Source of the DNA: Candidatus Nitrosopumilus sp.
Lineage (GTDB): Archaea; Thermoproteota; Nitrososphaeria; Nitrososphaerales; Nitrosopumilaceae
Assembly: GCA_025699075.1 (NCBI GenBank)
Contig: JAILWG010000001.1
Location: 186,001-250,000, forward strand
Direction: 5' to 3'
DNA length: 64,000 nucleotides
Under the pieces are notes generated by a model. That model did not search any database and had not been told where the DNA came from. It saw only the letters and a program-made list of their open reading frames with translations. This document shows, one piece after another, positions 26,731 through 34,138 of the stretch. Each line of letters opens with the position of its first letter. Positions within the stretch are counted from its first letter, which is position 1. Made by a program: the position numbers and the translations under genes.

Positions 26731-27105
26731 ATGGTCTCTTATAATGAACACCTGAAGAAAATTTTATCTCAAGTTATCGATTCTTACAACATTCTTAGAA
26801 TGATTCAAGATAAGCCAGGGGATCTTGATACAATTAAGAAAGAAATGTTGAAAATTAATGGATGTCTCAAGGTTTCTACAAATAACATAGATGAATACAA
26901 GATAACTATATCTGATTTTAAAAGTTTGAAATCAAAATTTAATAGTTATTTGGAAAATTATTTCTTTGAACAAGAGATAGAAACTATGGCGACATTATAT
27001 TCTAATGATGAATATAGAGTAAAAAACATGAGATTGAAAATTATTGAAGCCTTGGAAGATAAAAAAATGATTGAATCAATTGAGGAACTAATAGGTAAAC
27101 TATGA
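26731..27105 (+). CDS. Hypothetical helical protein
   Basis: 124 residues, nearly all helical, with heptad-like stretches (HLKKILSQVIDSYNILRMI; DEYKITISDFKSLKSKFNSY; LKIIEALEDKKMIESIEEL). No signal peptide or cysteine. Its stop codon overlaps the start of the next tiny gene (ATGA at 27102-27105), so the two are translationally coupled. Probably a small coiled-coil partner protein. Family not recognised. Confidence 0.55.
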   Translation: MVSYNEHLKKILSQVIDSYNILRMIQDKPGDLDTIKKEMLKINGCLKVSTNNIDEYKITISDFKSLKSKFNSYLENYFFEQEIETMATLYSNDEYRVKNMRLKIIEALEDKKMIESIEELIGKL

Positions 27106-27206
27106 CTGAGAAAAAATGTGTGCTTTGTGGTTGTCGTGATCATAAAATTTTAGGATGTAATAGACATTTGTCAAAAAAATGCAGTTGCTTTAAAGATGAA
27201 AATTAA
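27102..27206 (+). CDS. Tiny Cys/His-rich protein A, 34 aa
   Basis: ATG overlaps the previous stop by four bases, a strong sign of real translation. The sequence begins MTEKKCVLCGCRDHKILGCN and continues with RHLSKKCSCFKDEN. Six cysteines and two histidines in 34 residues (CxxCxC, Cx3H, C.. C.C) point to one or two zinc sites. It is convergent with a similar tiny protein at 27218, with 11 bases between the stops. Function unknown. Confidence 0.6.
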   Translation: MTEKKCVLCGCRDHKILGCNRHLSKKCSCFKDEN

Positions 27207-27217
27207 TTTAGAATTTG

Positions 27218-27334
27218 CTATTTCTTTTTAGGTCCTGATCTTTCGTGGAAATTTAAACAACACTTGCATTCTTTTTCCAAACATTCTGATTCACTATGAT
27301 GACCACATATACCACATTCACAGCTTTTTGACAT
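27218..27334 (-). CDS. Tiny Cys/His-rich protein B, 38 aa
   Basis: Begins MSKSCECGICGHHSESECLE and continues KECKCCLNFHERSGPKKK. It has seven Cys and three His in 38 residues and shares with protein A a C-rich knuckle, a His, and a later Cx1-2C group before a basic end. The two genes face each other, which suggests an old inverted duplication or convergent evolution of small metal proteins. Function unknown; metal storage, a zinc sensor or an adaptor are all possible. Confidence 0.55.
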   Translation of the reverse strand: MSKSCECGICGHHSESECLEKECKCCLNFHERSGPKKK

Positions 27335-27403
27335 GCTATTGGTAAACTGATTTAGAATATAATTTATCCACCTATTTTTTATGATTTTAAGGTCAAAATG
27401 AGA

Positions 27404-27715
27404 TTATTTTTTAGATTTTGACTTTTTTGCAGGTTTGCCTTCAAGTTCTTTTTTGATTTCTTCTGCTTTATTATCTACTGCCTTTATGATTTCTTGGATA
27501 ATTCCGTCCAAATCACTATCCTCGGCTTCTGGTTCAACAGTACTTGCAATCTCATTAATTGTGGCAGAAATTTCCGCGCTTACATCCTCAAAGCTTTCAG
27601 GATCTTCATAGGCAGCATTGTAAAGATTTTTGAGGTTGTTTACGTGTCCAATTACTTGTTCGGTAATCATGATTTTGTAATCTGTTCCATTAACATCAAA
27701 TTCTTTTGAACTCAT
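27404..27715 (-). CDS. Hypothetical acidic protein with lysine tail
   Basis: 103 residues. The body is acidic and helical (HVNNLKNLYNAAYEDPESFE, then ISATINEIASTVEPEAEDSD and GIIQEIIKAVDNKAEEIKKE), and the last ten residues are a basic tail KPAKKSKSKK. The opposite charges of body and tail suggest a DNA- or ribosome-associated small protein, but I recognise no family. ATG at 27715. Upstream neighbour 27787 is on the same strand, 71 bases away. Confidence 0.55.
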   Translation of the reverse strand: MSSKEFDVNGTDYKIMITEQVIGHVNNLKNLYNAAYEDPESFEDVSAEISATINEIASTVEPEAEDSDLDGIIQEIIKAVDNKAEEIKKELEGKPAKKSKSKK

Positions 27716-27786
27716 TATGTTTTTTCAAATTCTTTTGTTTATAATGTTTTCAGCTAAAAATTAATCATATTGGATGTAATTTATGA

Positions 27787-28248
27787 TCAAAATACTATGT
27801 AGTCTAATGCGGAAGCATCACTGATTAATCGGGTGTGCTTTGAACCTACTACATAACCATTCTTGATATCTTCTGCAGGTATCCATCTATTCGTTGAAGA
27901 GTAGTGTCTTTTTTCTGCCAATTCTCTTTCTATAGATTCAATATCAAATTCAGCCTCTTCTACTTGCTGAGTTGTAAGATGCTTGATCGTAACCAATATC
28001 TTTGTAACTTTAACACGATCACCAAATTTCCACTTCAATACAGGGTTTTCATCTGACACTTCCAATACCTTGATCTTCATCTGTTTTTTTCCAAATGCGT
28101 CATGGCTGATGAGTGCTCTTTCATCAGTAAATTCTTCAAAACTTATTCTGGAATTTACTTCTGCATCAGAGACCGTCTCAAGTAATGACTCAGTAATTTT
28201 ATCAGCAGATTCTCTACTGTTCTCTTTAGACATATTCTTTGTTGACAT
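27787..28248 (-). CDS. Hypothetical protein
   Basis: 153 residues. After a Ser/Glu/Asn-rich start (residues 1-30, probably disordered), a beta-rich core reads FGKKQMKIKVLEVSDENPVL and WKFGDRVKVTKILVTIKHL, then a helix (VEEAEFDIESIERELAEK) and a C-terminal NRWIPAEDIKNGYVVGSKH. The core resembles a small beta barrel, possibly OB-like, but I cannot assign it. The gene lies 35 bases downstream of hjc on the same strand, so a role near DNA repair is a guess only. Confidence 0.55.
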   Translation of the reverse strand: MSTKNMSKENSRESADKITESLLETVSDAEVNSRISFEEFTDERALISHDAFGKKQMKIKVLEVSDENPVLKWKFGDRVKVTKILVTIKHLTTQQVEEAEFDIESIERELAEKRHYSSTNRWIPAEDIKNGYVVGSKHTRLISDASALDYIVF

Positions 28249-28283
28249 CTTATCCTTAAAAACAATTTGAGGGTTTGTTCCTG

Positions 28284-28856
28284 TTAGGCACTAGTTCTCT
28301 GTTTTGTTTTAAATGGCATTTTGCACTCTTTTAGTGGAATTTCTTTCCTCAATCCCTCCACTTTTGCAAAAAATTTACCCTCATAAGTGCAAACACAATC
28401 TGTGATTTGAAGAGATTCATCCCAAATTTTGAAGTATTCTCGCAATTCTCTACTTTCATACTCTCCTATGCCTATCCTTTTTTTTGAAAGGAATTTGAAT
28501 GCAAGAATGACGTTTCTTTTTTTATAAATATCAAAAGTCTTGATCCAATCCAAACATCTCTCAATTTGATCTGCAGGAACTGGTAATGATGTACTAGTAC
28601 CAGACTTGGCCTCGATTGTGTATATGCTACTGTTTTCAGTATTTACTGCCAGTACATCAGGTAATGCTATGCTCGGCGAACCTAATCTAAATGCCTTCCA
28701 ATCCATTGTCTTGTTGAATCTTTTGACGATGGTGTCCTCCCATTGGTATCCCCTCTGCCTTCGTGTTTTGGCTGCCTTTTGATTATTTCTGGATTGTTTC
28801 TCTTCTTTCTCTTGTTTAATGACTGTCAATGAAGGAAATTTGCGTCTCAATGGCAT
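28284..28856 (-). CDS. hjc: Holliday junction resolvase, Hjc family
   Basis: 190 residues. The nuclease core (about 35-115) holds the PD-(D/E)XK residues: Glu in YQWEDTIVKRFN (E40), Asp in IALPDVLAVN (D67) and E-x-K in IYTIEAKSG (E82, K84). SLPVPADQIERCLDWIKTFD agrees with the helix after the active site in Hjc. The basic N terminus and ~75-residue C-terminal extension (with two Cys in TDCVCTYEG) make it longer than the ~130-residue canonical enzyme. It cuts four-way junctions in recombination and fork repair. ATG at 28856. Confidence 0.85.
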   Translation of the reverse strand: MPLRRKFPSLTVIKQEKEEKQSRNNQKAAKTRRQRGYQWEDTIVKRFNKTMDWKAFRLGSPSIALPDVLAVNTENSSIYTIEAKSGTSTSLPVPADQIERCLDWIKTFDIYKKRNVILAFKFLSKKRIGIGEYESRELREYFKIWDESLQITDCVCTYEGKFFAKVEGLRKEIPLKECKMPFKTKQRTSA

Positions 28857-28972
28857 AATGAACTTGTTTTATCTATAGTAAGGCAAGGTAATTACATAAT
28901 AACTCAATTAAATATTATGTACGAGTCATTTTCATCTGAACATATTAAAATCTATGAATAGGCAATGTATAC

Positions 28973-29185
28973 GTGTCTTCACATGAAATTATTATTGAGA
29001 AACTACTAGAACAACGTGATTTAAATCTGAATTTGTTAAAGCATCTAGATTTTGAATTGATTATGGATCCAACCGAAGAAGAAATCCAGTATGTCAAAAA
29101 TTTGCAGACCATTACAATTGCTGAATTAAAAAAAATTGAACAGGAAATATCTTTTTTGTCATCTAAAAATCAGAAAATACCATGA
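28973..29185 (+). CDS. Hypothetical small helical protein
   Basis: 70 residues from a GTG at 28973; no in-frame ATG is near. It forms two predicted helices (IIIEKLLEQRDLNLNLLKHL and EEIQYVKNLQTITIAELKKI) with an acidic middle. The stop is 31 bases before the methyltransferase gene on the same strand, suggesting an operon. Family not recognised. Confidence 0.5.
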   Translation: MSSHEIIIEKLLEQRDLNLNLLKHLDFELIMDPTEEEIQYVKNLQTITIAELKKIEQEISFLSSKNQKIP

Positions 29186-29216
29186 GTTTATCAAACCCAA
29201 TTAATTTACAAAAACT

Positions 29217-30044
29217 ATGTTTGAAGAACTCGTAGATAACTTGATTTCAGTCAAACAGGATTTTGCAAAAAATTATTCTGGAAATGCCCATATTCAAGAG
29301 GTATTACCATCAGATAGTTCAGATAGATTTCAATTAGATTTTGATGATTTAAAACTCCTACATGAATTTGCACAAAAAAATCCAATATACTTTAATCACT
29401 ATGAACAAAAAATATCTGGAATTTCTTGCATTGTTTATGAAGGGGATATTAACGAATATTGGTTAAACAGTATTAAACATGGTTCTAGCTGTCAACCATT
29501 TTACCCTACATGGATAATGTCTGCTTTTGTAATGACAAAGATTGCTAAAAAGTTGGGTTATTCTGAATTGGTAGATATTGGATCTGGAGATGGTAGAATT
29601 GCATATTGTGGAAATATTTTAGGATTGACATCCTACAGCATAGAAATTGATGATGTATTAGTAGAATTACAAAATTCCATTTGCGATAACACTAATCAAA
29701 ATTTTAATCCAAAATGTGCTGATGCACTTGAATTTGATTACTCGTCTTTGAATTTAAAAAAACCTGTATTTTTTATCGGAGGTCTAGCACAGATGGGAGG
29801 AGATGTTTTGGCAACCAGTATTATTGGCAGAATTAATTCAATTACAGATTTAAAAAATACTACTGGAATTGTATTTGCAGGTACGGATACTAAACGACAT
29901 CTATCGGGAAATTTGAAAAATGGTGGATGGAGTGCGCTAATTGAAAAACATAGTCTAGATGTAATTGATACGGTTTCGTTACCTACCATTTGGACATTTG
30001 ATCAGGATGTTGAAACCCCTTACATTTACACTGAATTCAAATAA
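29217..30044 (+). CDS. SAM-dependent methyltransferase-like protein
   Basis: 275 residues. Residues ~110-190 carry the class I methyltransferase core: motif I LVDIGSGDGRIAYCGNILG, then the acidic end of strand 2 in YSIEIDDVLVELQNSI, and CADALEFDYSSL as the motif II region. KPVFFIGGLAQMGGDV fits the strand-4 area. The N-terminal ~100 residues are helical and have no recognised domain. The substrate is unknown; no DNA-methylase (N/D)PPY motif is present. ATG at 29217. The gene converges on the DUF35 gene with an eight-base overlap. Confidence 0.72.
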   Translation: MFEELVDNLISVKQDFAKNYSGNAHIQEVLPSDSSDRFQLDFDDLKLLHEFAQKNPIYFNHYEQKISGISCIVYEGDINEYWLNSIKHGSSCQPFYPTWIMSAFVMTKIAKKLGYSELVDIGSGDGRIAYCGNILGLTSYSIEIDDVLVELQNSICDNTNQNFNPKCADALEFDYSSLNLKKPVFFIGGLAQMGGDVLATSIIGRINSITDLKNTTGIVFAGTDTKRHLSGNLKNGGWSALIEKHSLDVIDTVSLPTIWTFDQDVETPYIYTEFK

Positions 30045-30345
30045 CTTCGAAAAAATAACTTCCGTCTGAAATTCCACATTTTGATATTTTTACTGCTTGT
30101 CCTAATTTTGGTTTTTTTAAAATTTTTGCCATTATTCTAATTGTGTTTTCAAACTCCACCAGGCAGAAATTTTGTTGATTTTGACTTGAAAATTCAAGGA
30201 TTTTACCCATAAATGGACCTTCTTTTAGTACAACATCTCCAAAACAACTATTGCAAAATTCGGATGGTGGCCATACAATTTTTTTACATTTTATACATTC
30301 AGGAATACAAAATTCTCCTTTGGTTAATTTTGATTCAAAATTCAT
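30037..30345 (-). CDS. DUF35 zinc-ribbon/OB-fold acyl-CoA-associated protein
   Basis: 102 residues with the DUF35 layout: an N-terminal zinc ribbon (IPECIKCKKIVWPPSEFCNSC, Cys pairs at about 14-17 and 28-31), then a small OB barrel ending with KISKCGISDGSYFFEVI. In archaea DUF35 proteins bind CoA and bridge thiolase with HMG-CoA synthase so that acetoacetyl-CoA is channelled. It overlaps the thiolase stop by four bases (same strand) and must be its partner. The barrel is short, so the CoA role is inferred from the family. Confidence 0.85.
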   Translation of the reverse strand: MNFESKLTKGEFCIPECIKCKKIVWPPSEFCNSCFGDVVLKEGPFMGKILEFSSQNQQNFCLVEFENTIRIMAKILKKPKLGQAVKISKCGISDGSYFFEVI

Positions 30346-31460
30346 TTTTCTAACACCAACACTGTTGAGGATGTGGCAGCAGCGGACATGTTGTGAACTA
30401 GCCCTACATTAGGATCGTCTACTTGTCTTTTACCTGCATTTGATTGAAGTTGTTGTACAATCTCTATTGTTTGTGCGATTCCAGTTGCCCCTAATGGATG
30501 CCCAGTTCCAATTAATCCTCCCCTGGGATTAATTTTAAAATTATTTGTACTGTGCAATTCATTTACCATGTCTGTTCCTTTTCCTTCCGCCGTAAATCCC
30601 ATTGACTCCAATGCCATGGGTTCACAAACAGAAAATGCATCATGTATTTCTGCAACATCAATATCTTTGGAGTTTTTCTTTGACATTTCTAGCGCAGTTT
30701 GACTTGCCAGTTTAGTGGATTCCATTGTACTAAAAGAGGTATTTTTAGTAAAACCTGCAGATGTAGTTTTTTGCCCAATCCCTGTTATCCAAATTGGTTC
30801 GTCAGTCAGCTGTTTTGCTTTTTCTTCTGATGCCATGATTATCGATGCACTTCCAGTGCACGGTCTTGAACAATCTAATAGTCTAAGATCTTCTGTGAGT
30901 TTTTTGGAATTCATGACGTCATCAACAGTATATGTCTTGTTAGATAGTGCGTTTGGATTCTCTTTTGCTTGCTTGTGATTTTTTACAGAAACTATTGCAA
31001 GCTGTTCATCAGATATTGAAAATTCTCGTTTATATGATTTGGTAAAAATTGAAGCCCAAAAAATTGGATGTTTGAATTCTCCGCGAGAATTATCCCATTG
31101 CAATATTTGTCCAGGACTATCATATCTTTCTGCCCCTGTGACTAGCACCATATTTGCAAGACCTGAAGCAATGTAGGAATATGCCGATACAATGGAATTT
31201 GTGCCTGAATTACATAGACTTTCAACACTGTGAGAGATTTTTGGCTGAATTCCTGTCATTTCTGAGAGAATTGGAGACAGATATTTTGAATTGTTGTTTG
31301 TGGATACCAATACTGCATCAACATCCTCTCGATTAATTTGAGAATTATTTCTAAAAAGTTGCCTTGCTGAATCCAACAACACCGACTCAATTTTTTGATC
31401 CTTCTTAGTAAAAGGGGTAATGCCATATCCGATAATCCCTACTTTGCTCATGTCAATCAT
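30342..31460 (-). CDS. Thiolase-family protein (SCPx/archaeal type)
   Basis: 372 residues. The nucleophilic Cys is in SVESLCNSGTNSIVSA (C83). The second active-site block is DIDVAEIHDAFSVCEPMALE, and GGLIGTGHPLGATGIAQ carries the catalytic His. Near the C terminus the usual GG before the final strand reads HNMSAAATSSTVLVL. It probably makes or cleaves acetoacetyl-CoA or another 3-oxoacyl-CoA, with the DUF35 protein as partner. In this organism it may serve the mevalonate pathway or the 3-hydroxypropionate/4-hydroxybutyrate cycle; which one cannot be told here. It overlaps an F420-type oxidoreductase gene by eight bases. Confidence 0.85.
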   Translation of the reverse strand: MIDMSKVGIIGYGITPFTKKDQKIESVLLDSARQLFRNNSQINREDVDAVLVSTNNNSKYLSPILSEMTGIQPKISHSVESLCNSGTNSIVSAYSYIASGLANMVLVTGAERYDSPGQILQWDNSRGEFKHPIFWASIFTKSYKREFSISDEQLAIVSVKNHKQAKENPNALSNKTYTVDDVMNSKKLTEDLRLLDCSRPCTGSASIIMASEEKAKQLTDEPIWITGIGQKTTSAGFTKNTSFSTMESTKLASQTALEMSKKNSKDIDVAEIHDAFSVCEPMALESMGFTAEGKGTDMVNELHSTNNFKINPRGGLIGTGHPLGATGIAQTIEIVQQLQSNAGKRQVDDPNVGLVHNMSAAATSSTVLVLEK

Positions 31461-32424
31461 CCAAAAATGATTTTTTAAATAATCTAAATGAATCCATTGT
31501 GTTTCCTATTGGATTGAATTGTAAAATTGGAAGATCAATTCCTGCATCAACAAAGTTACCCAGTTGTTCTTTGCATTCATCTGGAGTTCCCGAAATTGCA
31601 AGGGATTGTAGCATTGAATCAGATACCATTTCATGATTTGATTTAAAACCTGATTTTTTAAACTCAGCAAAGATATCAGATGTCTCATTCTGAAAACCAT
31701 TTTCTGCTAAAAATTTTCTATAAATGTCCCCTACAGAAACATAAAATGCAATAGTTTTCTTTGCTCTTTCAATTGCTTCCTTAGAATTTTCTGAAACACA
31801 AGTAATTATCTGGCATGTGACATCAATTTTTTTCTTGGACTGCATTTTAGATATTGTATTTTTCATTTCATTTAGTGGTCTCAAATAAAATATTATTCCA
31901 TCTCCAACACTCCATGTTAAATCAACCATTTTTTGATTTATTGCAGCAAGATAAATTGGAATTTCTGTTCTTAGTGGTTTAATCAACAATGTAAAATTAT
32001 TTAGTTTAAAAATATCTCCATCATAATTTACTTGTTTTCCTGATATTGCCAGACGAATAATTTCTACGTATTCTTTCATTCTTTGTAATGGCTTTTCAAA
32101 TTTGGATCCGTGAAATGCTTCGACAATTGGTTTACTGCTAGTTCCCAATCCCAGAATCAGCCTTCCATTTGAAAGGGCGTCTATTGTGACTGCCCCCATT
32201 GCAATCGATGAAGGGCTTCTTGAATAGATGTTAATTATTGACGAACCTATTTTTTGTTTTGACGTCTTTGCAGATACAGCCCCGAGCATCGAAAAATTCT
32301 CCATGCCCCATGTTTCAGGCACCCACACCGTATCAGTGTTAGTTTTTGATATGATTTCTGAGCATTCTAACACCTCTGGTATTGAGAGAAGGGAGCCTAA
32401 ACTGCATGCAATGCGCATGAACAT
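31453..32424 (-). CDS. Luciferase-like F420-dependent oxidoreductase
   Basis: 323 residues of the LLM (bacterial luciferase-like, TIM-barrel) family. Typical blocks are TDTVWVPETWGMENFSMLGAV, IGSSIINIYSRSPSSIAMGAV, and SNGRLILGLGTSSKPIVEAFHG, which forms the F420/FMN phosphate site, then PLQRMKEYVEIIRLAISG. The closest described group is methylene-tetrahydromethanopterin reductase-like (Mer-like) proteins using F420, but no methanogen pathway is present. It is the first gene of a three-gene operon with the thiolase and DUF35 genes, so it may act on an acyl-CoA or lipid-related substrate. Confidence 0.85.
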   Translation of the reverse strand: MFMRIACSLGSLLSIPEVLECSEIISKTNTDTVWVPETWGMENFSMLGAVSAKTSKQKIGSSIINIYSRSPSSIAMGAVTIDALSNGRLILGLGTSSKPIVEAFHGSKFEKPLQRMKEYVEIIRLAISGKQVNYDGDIFKLNNFTLLIKPLRTEIPIYLAAINQKMVDLTWSVGDGIIFYLRPLNEMKNTISKMQSKKKIDVTCQIITCVSENSKEAIERAKKTIAFYVSVGDIYRKFLAENGFQNETSDIFAEFKKSGFKSNHEMVSDSMLQSLAISGTPDECKEQLGNFVDAGIDLPILQFNPIGNTMDSFRLFKKSFLDD

Positions 32425-32519
32425 AGTATGTCATTTGGATATTCTAGTGTATCTGTTTTAGCATTAGGTAAAATTTCATTGAGGCTGAGGATTATCAGAT
32501 TGAAACAGAATAAACATCA

Positions 32520-32666
32520 TTGAGCAACCAAATTTCCCCTGAAAAACATACTGAGAAATCCTCTTTTTGGGATGATGCTACAAAATATGCTTCCATTAGC
32601 AAGGATGAACGTTTTGTTGAGGAGATAGCATATTGTATGGTTACACTTCACAGAACAGGCGCATAA
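32520..32666 (+). CDS. Small hypothetical protein, 48 aa
   Basis: An open frame from a TTG at 32520, with a stop just upstream that excludes a longer form. The sequence contains SSFWDDATKYASISKDERFV and EEIAYCMVTLHRTGA, which looks protein-like (helical, charged) and not like AT-rich noise. It fills the only gap between the oxidoreductase and the convergent nucleotidyltransferase gene. Function unknown. Confidence 0.45.
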   Translation: MSNQISPEKHTEKSSFWDDATKYASISKDERFVEEIAYCMVTLHRTGA

Positions 32667-32676
32667 AATTTAAAAT

Positions 32677-33345
32677 TTATTTTATTATTTTCTCTACTTC
32701 AGATGAGCATTCTTCCATATCTTTGAAAGAATCAACTGAATACCATTTCACATTTTTGAATTTCACAAGATTGAGTTTTCCTTTTTTTGCATAATCGGGA
32801 AAAACTGTTTTTTCTATATCTCCTTTATTTGGCAAATCTTTAAAGACTCTTTTTTGCATGTAATAGATTCCTGCATTCATCCACAAATCTGAAATTTCTT
32901 TTTTTTCTTTGAATTTTGTAATTCTATCTCCATCCGTTTCTAAAACTCCAAATTTTGTTCGCAACTCTACAGATGCAATTGAATTCTCCTTTTTCACTAG
33001 TTCTCTTAAATCAATATTTGTTATGGTGTCCCCATTTATTACAATAAAATTATTTTCAGAAATCATTTTCCCAGCTTTTTTAATTGCCCCTCCTGTTCCA
33101 AGAGGCGTTTTTTCAATAGAATATTTTATTTTAATTCCGATTTTTTTTGCATCAAGATAATTTTCAATCATTTCTTGCTTGTAACCTGTACAAATTATTA
33201 CTTCATCAACCCCAAATTTTTTTAGATACCTTAATTGCCATTCGATTATTGGAGTATTCTTAATTGGAACTAGGGGTTTTGGAACATAATCTGTAATTGG
33301 TCTTAATCTTTTACCTCGTCCTCCCGCTAAAATAATGGCTTTCAT
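32677..33345 (-). CDS. Sugar-nucleotide pyrophosphorylase (NDP-hexose type)
   Basis: 222 residues. The nucleotidyltransferase signature is AIILAGGRGKRLRPITDYVPKP at the N terminus (GGxGxR, with the substrate Lys in VPKPLVPI), then YSIEKTPLGTGGAIKKAG and INGDTITNIDL (the metal-binding Asp). KFKEK and NAGIYYMQ complete the fold. It activates a sugar-1-phosphate, such as mannose or glucose, with NTP for glycan or S-layer glycosylation. It has no C-terminal left-handed beta-helix, so it is the short form. It follows the 83-residue gene without any gap, in an operon of small genes. Confidence 0.85.
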   Translation of the reverse strand: MKAIILAGGRGKRLRPITDYVPKPLVPIKNTPIIEWQLRYLKKFGVDEVIICTGYKQEMIENYLDAKKIGIKIKYSIEKTPLGTGGAIKKAGKMISENNFIVINGDTITNIDLRELVKKENSIASVELRTKFGVLETDGDRITKFKEKKEISDLWMNAGIYYMQKRVFKDLPNKGDIEKTVFPDYAKKGKLNLVKFKNVKWYSVDSFKDMEECSSEVEKIIK

Positions 33346-33597
33346 CTATTCAGAGGGAGGCTTTTCAGTTTTTATGTTTTCAGAATTTACCAGATCTTCC
33401 ATTTTTTTTGCAAATTCATTATAGATCTTTTCAAGTTCTTTTAACGGCATCTCGATACCCAACATCATCATTGTTTTGTTCCAAGATTCTATGTATTTTT
33501 CATCATCTAGTCCTTTGCCCAGCGTTTCGGCAATAGAATGAACTCCTTCTGTTTTTCCTAGTGCATAAATTGCAATTTCTTTATCAGTTAGTGTCAT
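33346..33597 (-). CDS. Hypothetical helical protein, 83 aa
   Basis: Helical, with charged heptads (KEIAIYALGKTEGVHSIAE; MPLKELEKIYNEFAKKMEDL) and a Lys/Pro tail. It directly precedes the nucleotidyltransferase start with zero spacing and its own start shares a base with the stop of the 41-residue zinc protein upstream, so the three genes form one transcription unit. No domain recognised. Confidence 0.5.
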   Translation of the reverse strand: MTLTDKEIAIYALGKTEGVHSIAETLGKGLDDEKYIESWNKTMMMLGIEMPLKELEKIYNEFAKKMEDLVNSENIKTEKPPSE

Positions 33598-33722
33598 TAC
33601 TCACTCTCTGTCAAATAGTAATGTAGTTCAGTATAACATTCTACACAATATTCTTGAAATTCAGTGTGATCACAATCATAAACTTTCTTGACATCGTTTT
33701 CACATTTTGCACAAGTAGGCAT
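33597..33722 (-). CDS. Small zinc-binding protein, 41 aa
   Basis: MPTCAKCENDVKKVYDCDHT, then EFQEYCVECYTELHYYLTES. Two CxxC pairs flank a middle Cys/Asp/His group, enough for one zinc site. Its stop codon overlaps the next start by one base (TAATG), so it is co-translated with 33346-33597. Function unknown. Confidence 0.6.
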   Translation of the reverse strand: MPTCAKCENDVKKVYDCDHTEFQEYCVECYTELHYYLTESE

Positions 33723-33732
33723 TTTGTATCGT

Positions 33733-34110
33733 TTAAGATTTGATTATCTTAATTGCTCCTAAAGCAATTTGGAAAATTGCCGGGGCAAATAACATCAACG
33801 GATTTCTTTCAACACCTTCTGGTGCCGGAGTTATTACCATTGCAAGTCCCCCGATTAGAATTAAAATACCAGATATGATAATCATACCTCCCAATCCTCT
33901 TGAGGGTTTTTTGATAGAAATGAAAAATGCTATTATTGGTAAAATAATTGCAGGGCCTCCAAGACCAGCTCCTCTTTGCATGTCATCTAGAGGGAGAAAA
34001 CCTTCTTGATCATCTGATCCCATAGTGACTGCCACATCTGCACCATAAAGGACTAGCAAACCAATTGCTATTCCTGTTAGAATGTATGATACAGTTAACG
34101 TCATACTCAT
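33733..34110 (-). CDS. Small four-span membrane protein
   Basis: 125 residues with about four membrane spans (TLTVSYILTGIAIGLLVLYG; GGPAIILPIIAFFISIKK; IIISGILILIGGLAMVIT; MLFAPAIFQIALGAIKII). The loop between spans 1 and 2 is acidic and contains SDDQEGFLPLDDMQRGAG. It lies 10 bases upstream of the 41-residue zinc protein on the same strand. I recognise no family. It has no catalytic motif and could be a small transporter subunit or a lipid-associated protein. Confidence 0.55.
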   Translation of the reverse strand: MSMTLTVSYILTGIAIGLLVLYGADVAVTMGSDDQEGFLPLDDMQRGAGLGGPAIILPIIAFFISIKKPSRGLGGMIIISGILILIGGLAMVITPAPEGVERNPLMLFAPAIFQIALGAIKIIKS

Positions 34111-34138
34111 TCTCTTTGGTTAATCTTAATAAATCTAA

